Source: Desulfovibrio sp. Dsv1
GTDB lineage: Bacteria > Desulfobacterota > Desulfovibrionia > Desulfovibrionales > Desulfovibrionaceae
NCBI GenBank assembly: GCA_000403945.1
Contig: APFI01000349.1
Span: 1 to 17,339 of the forward strand
DNA: 17,339 nucleotides
Direction: 5' to 3'
Shown: piece after piece, positions 1 to 6,801 of the stretch
Layout of the letters: the number at the start of each line of letters is the position of its first letter
How positions within the stretch are numbered: the first letter of the stretch is position 1
Notes under the pieces: generated by a model
What the model was told of the DNA's origin: nothing
Database searches by the model: none
What the model saw: only the letters and a program-made list of their open reading frames with translations
Program-made: the position numbers and the translations under genes

Positions 1-330
1 AGGTGCCTTTCCTTATAAGGATGCCGATCATGCCGACGAGGTGTTTTACGATTTGAGCGTGTTTGTACTCGGCGAAAAAAACCCGCTGCTGCCCGCAGCC
101 CTGCGACATGGACGTGCTGATGCTCAAAACCCGCGTGGACGCTTGGATCGCCAAGCTTGAGGACGACGCGGGGCTTGGCAGGGCCAAGACCGCGCTGAGC
201 GCCAAAAACTGGGCCGCGAGACGTCGTATGCGGCGACGCTGGTCATGCTGGCCTCGCACACCGACAATCATATCGGTTCCTGCGATGCGGCAGCGGGATC
301 ATGGCTTGCCGGGAGTTTTTTAAACCTCTT
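1..330 (+). pseudogene. Decayed unidentified coding remnant
   Basis: Protein-like sequence is spread over two plus-strand frames that follow one another. Frame 2 reads ADEVFYDLSVFVLGEKNPLL (bases about 30-95), frame 3 reads MDVLMLKTRVDAWIAKLEDD and on to about base 215, then frame 2 resumes with ETSYAATLVMLASHTDNHIG (from 218). The simplest reading is one gene with two small indels, its 5' end lying outside the window. I do not recognise the family. The frame 2 reading continues past 330 but loses protein character. Nothing intact can be translated from it, so it is probably dead, unless the indels are assembly errors. Confidence 0.4.
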
Positions 331-429
331 GTGGCGACTTGAACGCCACCGGATGTATGGGAAACAGAAGGTCCACCGTTGCCGAAGGCAGCGGCGGACC
401 ATAGTGTTGCAGAGGCAAACGGCCTTACT

Positions 430-887
430 TGATCCTGCAGTTGCCCCCTTGCAGTTGTCGCTGGGTTCCACAGGTGTGCCCTGGAAGAGCGCCGCTTGCT
501 TCTTGTCGTTATTGCTGGCGAGAACCATGTGGTGAAGCGCATCAGGCCCTGCGGCAGAGCCGGCACGGCCGCCCCCTTGAAGTAGCCGTTGGCTGCGAGC
601 AATCTGGCATCGCCAGCCTTGGTTTCGCGCACATTGGTGAGCGTCAGGCGGTCCACGACCAGATCTTTGTTTTTAATGCTGGTGACGAAGTTTCCCTTGT
701 CCTAGATATTCCCATTGGAGCTGACGTGCCAGTAATTGGGTGTCAGCAGTTTTTCCAGGGCCGGCACGTCACCGGTCATCACGGCTTTGGTATACAAAGC
801 CACAGTATTGGTCTTGGCGTGCGCCGCGCCGCCGGCAAGACAAAGGGCCAGAGCCAGAAGAAGCGGCACCAACTCTGCAAATTTCAT
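430..887 (-). pseudogene. Broken secreted SnoaL/NTF2-like protein gene
   Basis: The start at 887 is preceded by a strong ribosome site (GGAGG). It opens with a clear signal peptide of about 24 residues (MKFAELVPLLLALALCLAGG, ending AHA) followed by KTNTVALYTKAVMTGDVPAL, the N-terminal helix pattern of SnoaL/DUF4440-like NTF2-fold proteins. The frame meets a TAG at 704-702 but continues in the same frame with DKGNFVTSIKNKDLVVDRLT and about 40 further family-like residues. Near base 530 the likely reading shifts frame to MVLASNNDKKQAALFQGTPV. One in-frame stop plus one frameshift make this a pseudogene. The family is inferred from pattern only, and the 3' limit is approximate. Confidence 0.55.
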
Positions 888-1111
888 GACATTTCCTCCA
901 TAAAAATCAAAGACTTGTTGCCGTGTAACGCTCGGTTCCGCGCCAATGGGACGCTTTCTTTACGGCGAGTTGCCACATCTGTCAAGAGAGCGGCGGAACT
1001 ATTTGCCAAGCGGCACGCTTTTCCCTATTTTATCTCTAAGTAAAATATGCAAAAAGCAAATACCGGCGCCGGAACCGGATTTATTCAAGCGCACACGTGA
1101 GGCACACAGTT

Positions 1112-2029
1112 ATGTTGACCACTGTTTTGCAGACTATCGGCAATACGCCCCTGCTCCGCCTTGACCTCTCCCGCAACCTGCCAGGCACGGTCTGGCTGAA
1201 GCTGGAAAACCGCAATCCTGGCGGTTCCATCAAGGATCGCGTGGCTTTTCATATGATTGAACGCGCTCTGTCGCGGGGCGAACTGAAGCCCGGCGGCGTG
1301 CTGGTGGAGGCCACCAGCGGCAATATGGGCATTGGCATGGCCTTGGTGGCCGCCGTGCGCGGCCTGCGCTGCGTGCTGGCCATGCCCGAATCCATGAGCT
1401 TGGAGCGCCGCAATCTGCTCAAGGGTCTGGGCGCGGAACTCAGACTCACGCCTGCGGACAAGGGCATGGGCGGGGCTGTGCGGGAGGCGCGGCGCATCGC
1501 CGAGGCCACCGGCGGGCTTATCCTGGGCCAGTTCACTAATCCCGAGGCCGTGGAGGCCCACTACCAGAGCACCGGGCCGGAAATTTACAAGGACAGCGTG
1601 GGGAAAATGGACGTCCTGGTGGCCGGCGTGGGTTCGGGCTCGTCCATCACCGGCGCGGGCCGTTTCCTGAAAGAGACTATCCCCGGCTTCAAGGTAATGG
1701 CCGTGGAACCCAGGGATTCGCCCGTGCTCTCCGGCGGCAAACCCGGGGCGCATCTGATCCAGGGCATCGGGGCGGGATTCGTGCCGGAAATTCTGGACCG
1801 CTCCCTGCTGGACGAGATCCTTCCGGTCGACGGGCATGCGGCCATCGCCACGGCCCGCCAGCTCATGCGCGTTGGGGGCGTCTGCGCGGGCATCTCCACC
1901 GGGGCCAACGTGCTGGCCGCGCTGGACGTGGCGGCCCGGCCCGAAATGCGGGACAGAAATATCGTCACCTTTGCCTGTGATACCGGCGAGCGCTATATGT
2001 CCACGGTCCTGTTCCGGAATCAGGATTGA
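1112..2029 (+). CDS. cysK: Cysteine synthase family PLP enzyme, possibly beta-cyanoalanine synthase-like
   Basis: This is a full-length (305 residue) fold-type II PLP enzyme of the O-acetylserine sulfhydrylase family, which makes cysteine from O-acetylserine and sulfide in the cytoplasm. The PLP lysine is K41 in NPGGSIKDRVA. The substrate loop is TSGNMG (68-73) where ordinary CysK has TSGNTG, and the PLP-phosphate loop is GVGSGSS (172-178) where CysK usually has GIGTGGT. Plant beta-cyanoalanine synthases share the Met and the first Ser change, so cyanide rather than sulfide could be a substrate; this is inference. A GTG at 1097 is in frame, but GTGAGG (1097-1102) serves better as the ribosome site for the ATG at 1112. 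The gene stands alone, with a terminator directly downstream. Family assignment is firm; substrate is not. Confidence 0.9.
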   Translation: MLTTVLQTIGNTPLLRLDLSRNLPGTVWLKLENRNPGGSIKDRVAFHMIERALSRGELKPGGVLVEATSGNMGIGMALVAAVRGLRCVLAMPESMSLERRNLLKGLGAELRLTPADKGMGGAVREARRIAEATGGLILGQFTNPEAVEAHYQSTGPEIYKDSVGKMDVLVAGVGSGSSITGAGRFLKETIPGFKVMAVEPRDSPVLSGGKPGAHLIQGIGAGFVPEILDRSLLDEILPVDGHAAIATARQLMRVGGVCAGISTGANVLAALDVAARPEMRDRNIVTFACDTGERYMSTVLFRNQD

Positions 2030-2048
2030 GTTTTTACAGGCATACGGG

Positions 2049-2086
2049 CGGCGGGCCGGCTTCTGCCGGTCCGCCGCTAATCTTTT
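2049..2086 (+). terminator. Intrinsic terminator after the cysteine synthase gene
   Basis: A 12-bp GC-rich stem (2049-2060 with 2065-2076, one G-U pair) closes a TTCT loop and is followed by a T-rich tract at 2081-2086. It lies 19 bases past the stop codon. Confidence 0.8.
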
Positions 2087-2182
2087 TCGGCGACCGGCCG
2101 ATAAGAAAACTCAACGGTACAGGCAGGCGCGCCGGATGTTTTCCCCGCCGGAGCGGCATTCGGAATGCTTTTATGCGATTTT

Positions 2183-2216
2183 CAAATAAAAACGGCATGA
2201 TTTCTGTTTTTATTTG
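2183..2216. repeat. AT-rich inverted repeat upstream of cheV
   Basis: CAAATAAAAAC (2183-2193) and GTTTTTATTTG (2206-2216) are perfect 11-base inverted arms around a 12-base loop. The right arm meets the next palindrome, sharing two bases. The rest of the 331-base gap 2030-2360 holds the cysK terminator, two further inverted repeats and no gene that I can support. Confidence 0.7.
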
Positions 2217-2254
2217 TCGTCGGCGGCGCGAACGCGTTCGCGCCGCCGACGACA
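2215..2254. repeat. 40-bp perfect palindrome upstream of cheV
   Basis: Bases 2215-2254 read the same on both strands without a mismatch or a spacer, centred on the MluI-like AACGCGTT. The arms are GC-rich (GTCGTCGGCGGCGCG). No T-run follows on either strand, so it is not a standard intrinsic terminator. It could act as an operator, a cruciform or an RNA hairpin in the cheV leader. Confidence 0.85.
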
Positions 2255-2288
2255 TGTACGTCATTCAGACGCGGCAGCCCTGTCGCGC

Positions 2289-2322
2289 ATTCCGCTTCCG
2301 GAATTGTGTCCGGAAGCGGAAT
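2289..2322. repeat. 14-bp stem inverted repeat in the cheV leader
   Basis: ATTCCGCTTCCGGA (2289-2302) and TCCGGAAGCGGAAT (2309-2322) are perfect inverted arms around a 6-base loop, ending 38 bases before the cheV start. No T-tract follows. A leader RNA hairpin or a protein-binding site is possible. Confidence 0.8.
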
Positions 2323-2360
2323 TACCTATCCGCGCGGCGTCCCCCGCACATGGAGCAGCT

Positions 2361-3305
2361 ATGGCGCAAACCAATATTTTGCTGGAAACCGGCACCAATG
2401 AGCTGGAAATCGTGGAGTTTTACGTCAATCAGGACGGCTACGAAGCCCATTACGGCCTGAATGTGGCCAAAGTGGTGGAAATCGGGCGGCGGCAGACAGT
2501 CACCACCATGCCGGAAATGCGCCATAAAGCCCTGCTGGGAGCCTTTCTCCACCGTAACGGCCGCATAGTGCCACTCATTGACATGGCCCAGTTTCTGGGT
2601 AGCGGACCCATTACCAACGAGGACGCCAAGGTCATCGTCACCGAGTTCAACACGGTTTGCACGGGATTCCTGGTCTCGGGCGTCAACCGTATCTACCGCC
2701 TGAGCTGGACGGATGTGGAAGCGCCGGGCAATTTTTTGCAGAATGTCAGCCGCAGTTCGGTGATTGGCGTGGTGCGCCTGGAGGAACGGGTCATTTTCCT
2801 GCTGGATCTGGAGGCTATTGTGGCCGAGCTGCATCCGGCCATGGCCATCAGTTTTGACGACGCGGCCGTGGATGATGCCGACAGCAAAACCTACAATATC
2901 CTGCATGTGGACGATTCCAGCAGCATCCGTTCCCTAGTGCTGGAACTGCTCTCCAAGGAAGGGCGTTTCAATCTGACGCAGCGCGTCAACGGCCAGGAGG
3001 CATGGGATTACCTGCAGGAGATACGCGCCCGCAGCGAGAAGGAGGGCAAGCCCATTTCCTCCTACGTGCAGGGCATTATCAGTGATATTGAAATGCCCTC
3101 CATGGATGGCCTGACCCTTTGTAAGCGGATCAAGGAAGACCCTGTGCTGAAGCGGGTGCCGGTGGCCATCTTCTCTTCCATGATCAATGAAAGCTTGGCC
3201 CGTAAATGTGCCAGCGTGGACGCGGACGCCCAGTACGCCAAGCCGGACCTCAAGGCCCTCTCGGTGAAGCTGCACAGTCTGATTACCAAAGCGTGGGGTT
3301 ATTAA
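2361..3305 (+). CDS. cheV: CheV-type chemotaxis coupling protein (CheW domain plus receiver)
   Basis: The 314-residue product has a CheW-like coupling domain (about residues 10-165, with GLNVAKVVEI and GRIVPLIDMAQFLG) followed by a response-regulator receiver domain (about 180-312). The receiver has the acidic pair in HVDDSS, the phospho-acceptor D242 in SDIEMPSMDG and the conserved lysine K294 in YAKPD. CheV proteins couple chemoreceptors to the histidine kinase CheA and adjust signalling through phosphorylation by it. The ATG at 2361 follows GGAG (2352-2355). The reading frame is open upstream to about 2214, but that part runs through palindromes and is not convincing protein. No other chemotaxis gene is nearby, so it works with partners elsewhere. 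Its length is normal for the family. Confidence 0.93.
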   Translation: MAQTNILLETGTNELEIVEFYVNQDGYEAHYGLNVAKVVEIGRRQTVTTMPEMRHKALLGAFLHRNGRIVPLIDMAQFLGSGPITNEDAKVIVTEFNTVCTGFLVSGVNRIYRLSWTDVEAPGNFLQNVSRSSVIGVVRLEERVIFLLDLEAIVAELHPAMAISFDDAAVDDADSKTYNILHVDDSSSIRSLVLELLSKEGRFNLTQRVNGQEAWDYLQEIRARSEKEGKPISSYVQGIISDIEMPSMDGLTLCKRIKEDPVLKRVPVAIFSSMINESLARKCASVDADAQYAKPDLKALSVKLHSLITKAWGY

Positions 3306-3333
3306 GGCGAACCGTTTTTGCCCGGCCTGTGGA

Positions 3334-3377
3334 GCCCCGCCGCCGGAGAAAATCTCCGGCGGCGGGGCGTTGTTATT
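3334..3377 (+). terminator. Intrinsic terminator after cheV
   Basis: A perfect 16-bp stem (3334-3349 with 3353-3368) with a 3-base A loop is followed by a T-rich stretch (GTTGTTATT). It begins 29 bases after the cheV stop and also sits at the 3' side of the opposing dctM remnant. Confidence 0.85.
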
Positions 3378-3443
3378 CAGTTCGGGAGCGGCAGGGAGAT
3401 TTGCGGTCTGGACGACGCTCGGCCTTTATACCTAGCTGAACAG

Positions 3444-4297
3444 CTACGGCAGGCAGAGTGAAATTTCCGGAATGAATGCCGCCAGCAGCGTGCACAGAAG
3501 GAGGACGCCGAGGTAGGGCAGGACGCCTATGTCCACCGGTTCCACCGGAATGGTCGCGATGCATGAGGAGACGAAGAGGTTTACGCCCAGAGGCAGCGAC
3601 AAGAGGGCCACTTCGTTGGCCAGCACGAGGAAAATGCCGAAATGCACCGGGTCAATGCCGAGCTTCGTCACAATGGACATCCGCACCGGCACGAGGATGC
3701 TCAGCGTCGCTAGCGTCTCGAAAAACATGCCAAGCACGGGCAGCAGGGCGAGAACCAGCCACATGATGCCGGTTTTGCCTTGGAAGAAAGCACGGAATGC
3801 TTCTGCTAGACGCAGGGACGCCTGTTCATAGGTCATCAGCAGCCTGCCGAAAAGTGTGGACGAACCGAAGATGAGCAGCACCACGTCACAGAACATGGCC
3901 CCATCCACGAAGGAATGGCAGATTTTGCCTCACGTCAGTTGCCGGTTGACGAGCTCCCACGAGAAAGCCCCAGACCACCGCCACTGCGGAAGCTTCCGTC
4001 GATGTGCAGATGCCGGAATAGATGAAACCGAGGATGAGGATAATGAAGGGCGCTCAGCAGGGACGGCAGATATCGGAAGCAGGTTTTGCAGAAATGACCG
4101 GTATTGAATGGGGTTGTGAGGCATCGCCGGAAAAATGCTGCTTTTTGGCGATGAACCATGCGGTCAGGTTCTAAAGAAAGCGACCATGAAGCCCGGACAT
4201 GAAACCGGCTGTAAACAGGCTGGTGATGGAGACATTGCCCTGATTCCGTAAATGATCAGCGGGGCGAGAATGCCATTGTCTCCTCCTTGCTGGAGAA
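3444..4297 (-). pseudogene. dctM: TRAP transporter large permease (DctM) remnant
   Basis: The longest open piece (3444-3908) carries the C-terminal part of a DctM-type permease, with GMFFETLATLSILVP, KLGIDPVHFGIFLVLANEVA and LPLGVNLFVSSCIA and several hydrophobic segments. Upstream on the same strand the family signature continues but in changing frames: FIYSGICTSTEASAVAVVWG near 3985-4025, LTAWFIAKKQHFSGDA near 4125-4170, GNVSITSLFTAGFMSG near 4190-4235, and GGDNGILAPLIIYGI near 4250-4295. At least four frame changes occur, and the N-terminal half of the family is absent. DctM imports organic acids together with the DctP binding protein and DctQ, and neither is present. It starts just 20 bases past the trmFO stop, so the 5' part was probably deleted up to trmFO. 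Confidence 0.85.
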
Positions 4298-4317
4298 CGG
4301 ACCGCCCCGCGTTCCCG

Positions 4318-5673
4318 TTACAGAACTCCCGCATCCCTGTTCGCGGCCAACCAGCCCGCGAAGGTTGCTTGGGCGCGCGCCACGTACAAAGGCTTGCGGT
4401 CCTTTTTGCGGGCTTTTTTGCCCAGTTCCGGCATGAGGCCGAAGTGCGCATTGGAAGGCTGAAAGCGTTTGACCGGCGTTTGCAGATGATTCAGCAACGC
4501 GCCCAGGGCGCTTTGCGCCGGGGGCCGGGGCAAGTCCGCGCCGCGCGCGCGGGCCGCCAGGATCAGCCCCAGCCAGAGGCCGCAGGCGGCAGACTCCACA
4601 TAGCCTTCCACGCCGGTGATCTGCCCGGCTAGAAAGACTTGCGGACGGGTTTTGAGGGAAAGGTCCGCGTTGAGGGCCTCGGGCGCGTTGACATAGGTGT
4701 TGCGGTGCATGCTGCCATAGCGAGCGAACTCCGCTCGCCCTAGGCCCGGCACCAGCCGGAATACCCGGGCCTGCTCGGGCTGGGTCAGCTTGGTCTGGCA
4801 GCCCACTAGGTTACAGGTCTCGCTGTTGGCGTTTTCCGCGCGCAGTTGCAGCACGGCCCAAGGGCGGCGGCCCGTGCGGGGGTCCACAAAACCCACGGGC
4901 TTGAGCGGCCCGAAGGGAAGGGTGCGCGGGCCGCGCTCGGCCAGAGCCTCCACCGGCATGCAGCCCTCGAAATGCGTCTCGCGCTCAAAGGCGCGGGGCT
5001 CCACCTTGCGGGCTTCCAGTAGGGCCTGATAAAAAATTTCGTACTCCTCGCGGGTCATGGGACAATTGAGATAGTCGCCCTGCCCCGCCGTTTCGCCGTT
5101 CTCGCAGTCGTAGCGTGAGGCCCGGAAAACCACGCTCATGTCCAGGGAGTGCGTCCAGACGATGGGCGCGATGGCGTCGTAAAAATAACAGTGTTCCGCG
5201 CCCAGCGCCCGGGCCAAGGAAGCGGAAAGCTCCTCCGAAGCCAGAGGCCCGGTGGCGATGACAAGAGTCTCGGCCCCGGCCAGGGCGGGATCGTCCAGGG
5301 CGTTGATCCGGCGCTCCACCAGGCGGATACGCGGCTCGGCGGCCACACGCGCGGTCATGGTCCGCGCAAAGGCTTCGCGGTCCACGGCCAGGGCCTTTCC
5401 GGCGGGCACCCGACAGGCGTCAGCCACGGCCATGAAGTCGCTGTCCAGAGCGCGCATTTCCGCCTTGAGCAGCCCCACTCCCGAAGAGGCTTCGTTCGAG
5501 CGCAACGAATTGGAACAGACCAGTTCGGCCAGACAGTCGCTCACATGCGCTGGAGAGCGAAAGCCGGGCTTCTGTTCAAAAAGAGTCACGTCAAGACCCG
5601 CGCGGGCCAGGTGCAGCGCGCATTCGCAACCGGCCAGGCCGCCGCCCACCACGGCGATGGATGTTGTATTCAT
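4318..5673 (-). CDS. trmFO: Folate-dependent tRNA (uracil-54) methyltransferase
   Basis: The 451-residue flavoprotein makes 5-methyluridine at position 54 of tRNA using methylenetetrahydrofolate and reduced FAD. The FAD-binding N-terminus is AVVGGGLAGCECALHLARAG (7-26). The conserved ELVCSNSLRS puts a cysteine at position 53, matching the family's catalytic cysteine, and the second conserved one lies in EGCMPVE (about C238). C-terminal blocks such as AGQITGVEGYVESAACG are typical. The ATG at 5673 follows AAGGAG. The frame stays open about 420 bases further upstream, but that part lacks homology and overlaps another remnant. It stands alone apart from the dctM remnant downstream. Confidence 0.95.
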   Translation of the reverse strand: MNTTSIAVVGGGLAGCECALHLARAGLDVTLFEQKPGFRSPAHVSDCLAELVCSNSLRSNEASSGVGLLKAEMRALDSDFMAVADACRVPAGKALAVDREAFARTMTARVAAEPRIRLVERRINALDDPALAGAETLVIATGPLASEELSASLARALGAEHCYFYDAIAPIVWTHSLDMSVVFRASRYDCENGETAGQGDYLNCPMTREEYEIFYQALLEARKVEPRAFERETHFEGCMPVEALAERGPRTLPFGPLKPVGFVDPRTGRRPWAVLQLRAENANSETCNLVGCQTKLTQPEQARVFRLVPGLGRAEFARYGSMHRNTYVNAPEALNADLSLKTRPQVFLAGQITGVEGYVESAACGLWLGLILAARARGADLPRPPAQSALGALLNHLQTPVKRFQPSNAHFGLMPELGKKARKKDRKPLYVARAQATFAGWLAANRDAGVL

Positions 5674-5770
5674 GATGGCTCCTTTTCTGCCCGTCAGCTT
5701 GTAGGAAAACAGGGGTAAAAGCAAGGCGGACGCTTCTGGCCTCCGCCGGGCTTTTGTGCCATGCTGCGGC

Positions 5771-6139
5771 ATGGGAACCGCTCTGACGCTTTTGGGTGCC
5801 CTGCTGCTGACCGTGGCGGGCATGCCTGGCTGGCGAAGCTGATTCTGGAGCCCGGGGAATTTCATTGTTTCAGGAGCCAGTTCTTGCCGGGCGTCCTGCT
5901 TGCCGGCCTGCTGTTCTGGGGCGCGGGCGCGTTGGATCCGCCCGTTTCGACCGTCGACAAATTTTTCGCCACCCCTGGTGGGCACGGCACTGCTGGCTTT
6001 CGCTGCGCGTCCGCTGCTGCGCCGGAACGCGCGCAACGCGGCCCTTCTGCTGTTCTCCCTGGCATCGGCGACCGTCGTGGTGCCTTGCATGCTGCTGGCG
6101 GTCTATCTGTATGCCGCGTGTTTCCCGTCCTCCTTTTGA
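5771..6139 (+). pseudogene. Frameshifted small membrane protein gene
   Basis: Hydrophobic segments follow one another across two frames. Frame 2 gives MGTALTLLGALLLTVAGMPG (5771-5830), frame 1 gives FLPGVLLAGLLFWGAGALDP (about 5881-5940), and frame 2 resumes with LVGTALLAFAARPLLRRNAR and NAALLLFSLASATVVVPCML to a stop at 6139. Put together, this is a protein of about 120 residues with about four membrane spans and two indels. I do not recognise the family. It begins 97 bases from the divergent trmFO start. The pattern suggests a recently broken gene or two sequence errors. Confidence 0.5.
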
Positions 6140-6232
6140 TTTCATCCCGTCGCCCACAGACGACAAATATGACGCCGCCGCCCCTCCGCGTACTTGCCCC
6201 CGTCAGCTTCCTGCGCTACATGACTGGGCGTG

Positions 6233-6757
6233 ATGACCACAAGCAAAACCGTTCCTTCCGGCCAGGCGTCGGACGCGGCTTCTGTCGGCGCTCCGGTGCA
6301 TATCGCCTTTGTCCGTCCAGTCGCGCGCGAGCTTTACGCGCGGGAGCGGGAAAATTTTCTGACCCCGGCCACGGCCCTTTCCGCCGGTTTCGACCTGCGG
6401 GCCTGCCTGAACGCGCCCGAAACGCGCATTGCGCCGGGCACCCGGCTATGCGTGCCCACAGGCCTCAGCGTGCAGCCGCAACAGCCGGGCTTGGCGGGTT
6501 TTGTCTATTCCCGCAGCGGTCTGGGTGCGCGCGACGGCCTTACCGTGGCCCAGGGCGTGGGCGTCATCGACCCGGACTATACCGGGGAGATTCTGGTGGT
6601 GCTGCTAAACACATCCGGGGAGGAACGCCGCCTCGCGCGCGGCGAGCGCATGGCCCAGTTGGTTTTTCAGCCCTATGTCCGCCCCCTCTGGCGGGAAGTG
6701 CAGGAACTGGCCGCCACCCGGCGCGGCGCGGGCGGTTTCGGTCACACGGGCCGTTGA
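6233..6757 (+). CDS. dut: dUTP diphosphatase
   Basis: Trimeric dUTPase of 174 residues, converting dUTP to dUMP and diphosphate, which keeps uracil out of DNA and feeds dTMP synthesis. All five family motifs are visible in order: AGFDLRA, YSRSGLGARDGL, GVIDPDYTGEI with the catalytic Asp, RGERMAQLVFQP, and the C-terminal RGAGGFGHTG that closes over the substrate. The first about 25 residues are a variable extension. An in-frame stop at 6221 limits the start to the GTG at 6230 or the adjacent ATG at 6233; neither has a strong ribosome site. argD follows after 44 bases on the same strand and may be co-transcribed. Confidence 0.95.
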   Translation: MTTSKTVPSGQASDAASVGAPVHIAFVRPVARELYARERENFLTPATALSAGFDLRACLNAPETRIAPGTRLCVPTGLSVQPQQPGLAGFVYSRSGLGARDGLTVAQGVGVIDPDYTGEILVVLLNTSGEERRLARGERMAQLVFQPYVRPLWREVQELAATRRGAGGFGHTGR

Positions 6758-6801
6758 GCTGTACCGTTTTCGGATCCCATTCCACAAGGAGAGTCCATTC
6801 C

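Noticed and set aside
1085..1837. 250-codon open frame antisense to the cysteine synthase gene
   Set aside because: Composition is that of a GC-rich antisense frame and no domain or ribosome site is seen.
2215..2254. The 40-bp palindrome as an intrinsic terminator
   Set aside because: There is no T-tract after it on either strand, and a proper terminator for the upstream gene already exists at 2049-2086.
2214..2360. CheV start at 2214
   Set aside because: The extra 49 codons run through the 40-bp palindrome and the 14-bp hairpin; ATG 2361 has GGAG and begins the family-like sequence.
5674..6090. N-terminal extension of TrmFO by 139 residues
   Set aside because: The family's FAD motif begins right after ATG 5673, which has its own ribosome site; the extension overlaps the plus-strand membrane-protein remnant.
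5761..6801. A 746-codon open frame that would extend ArgD N-terminally by about 347 residues
   Set aside because: It covers dut in another frame, lacks family similarity and contains low-complexity Arg/Pro/Gly-rich sequence; AAGGAG before ATG 6802 fixes the start.
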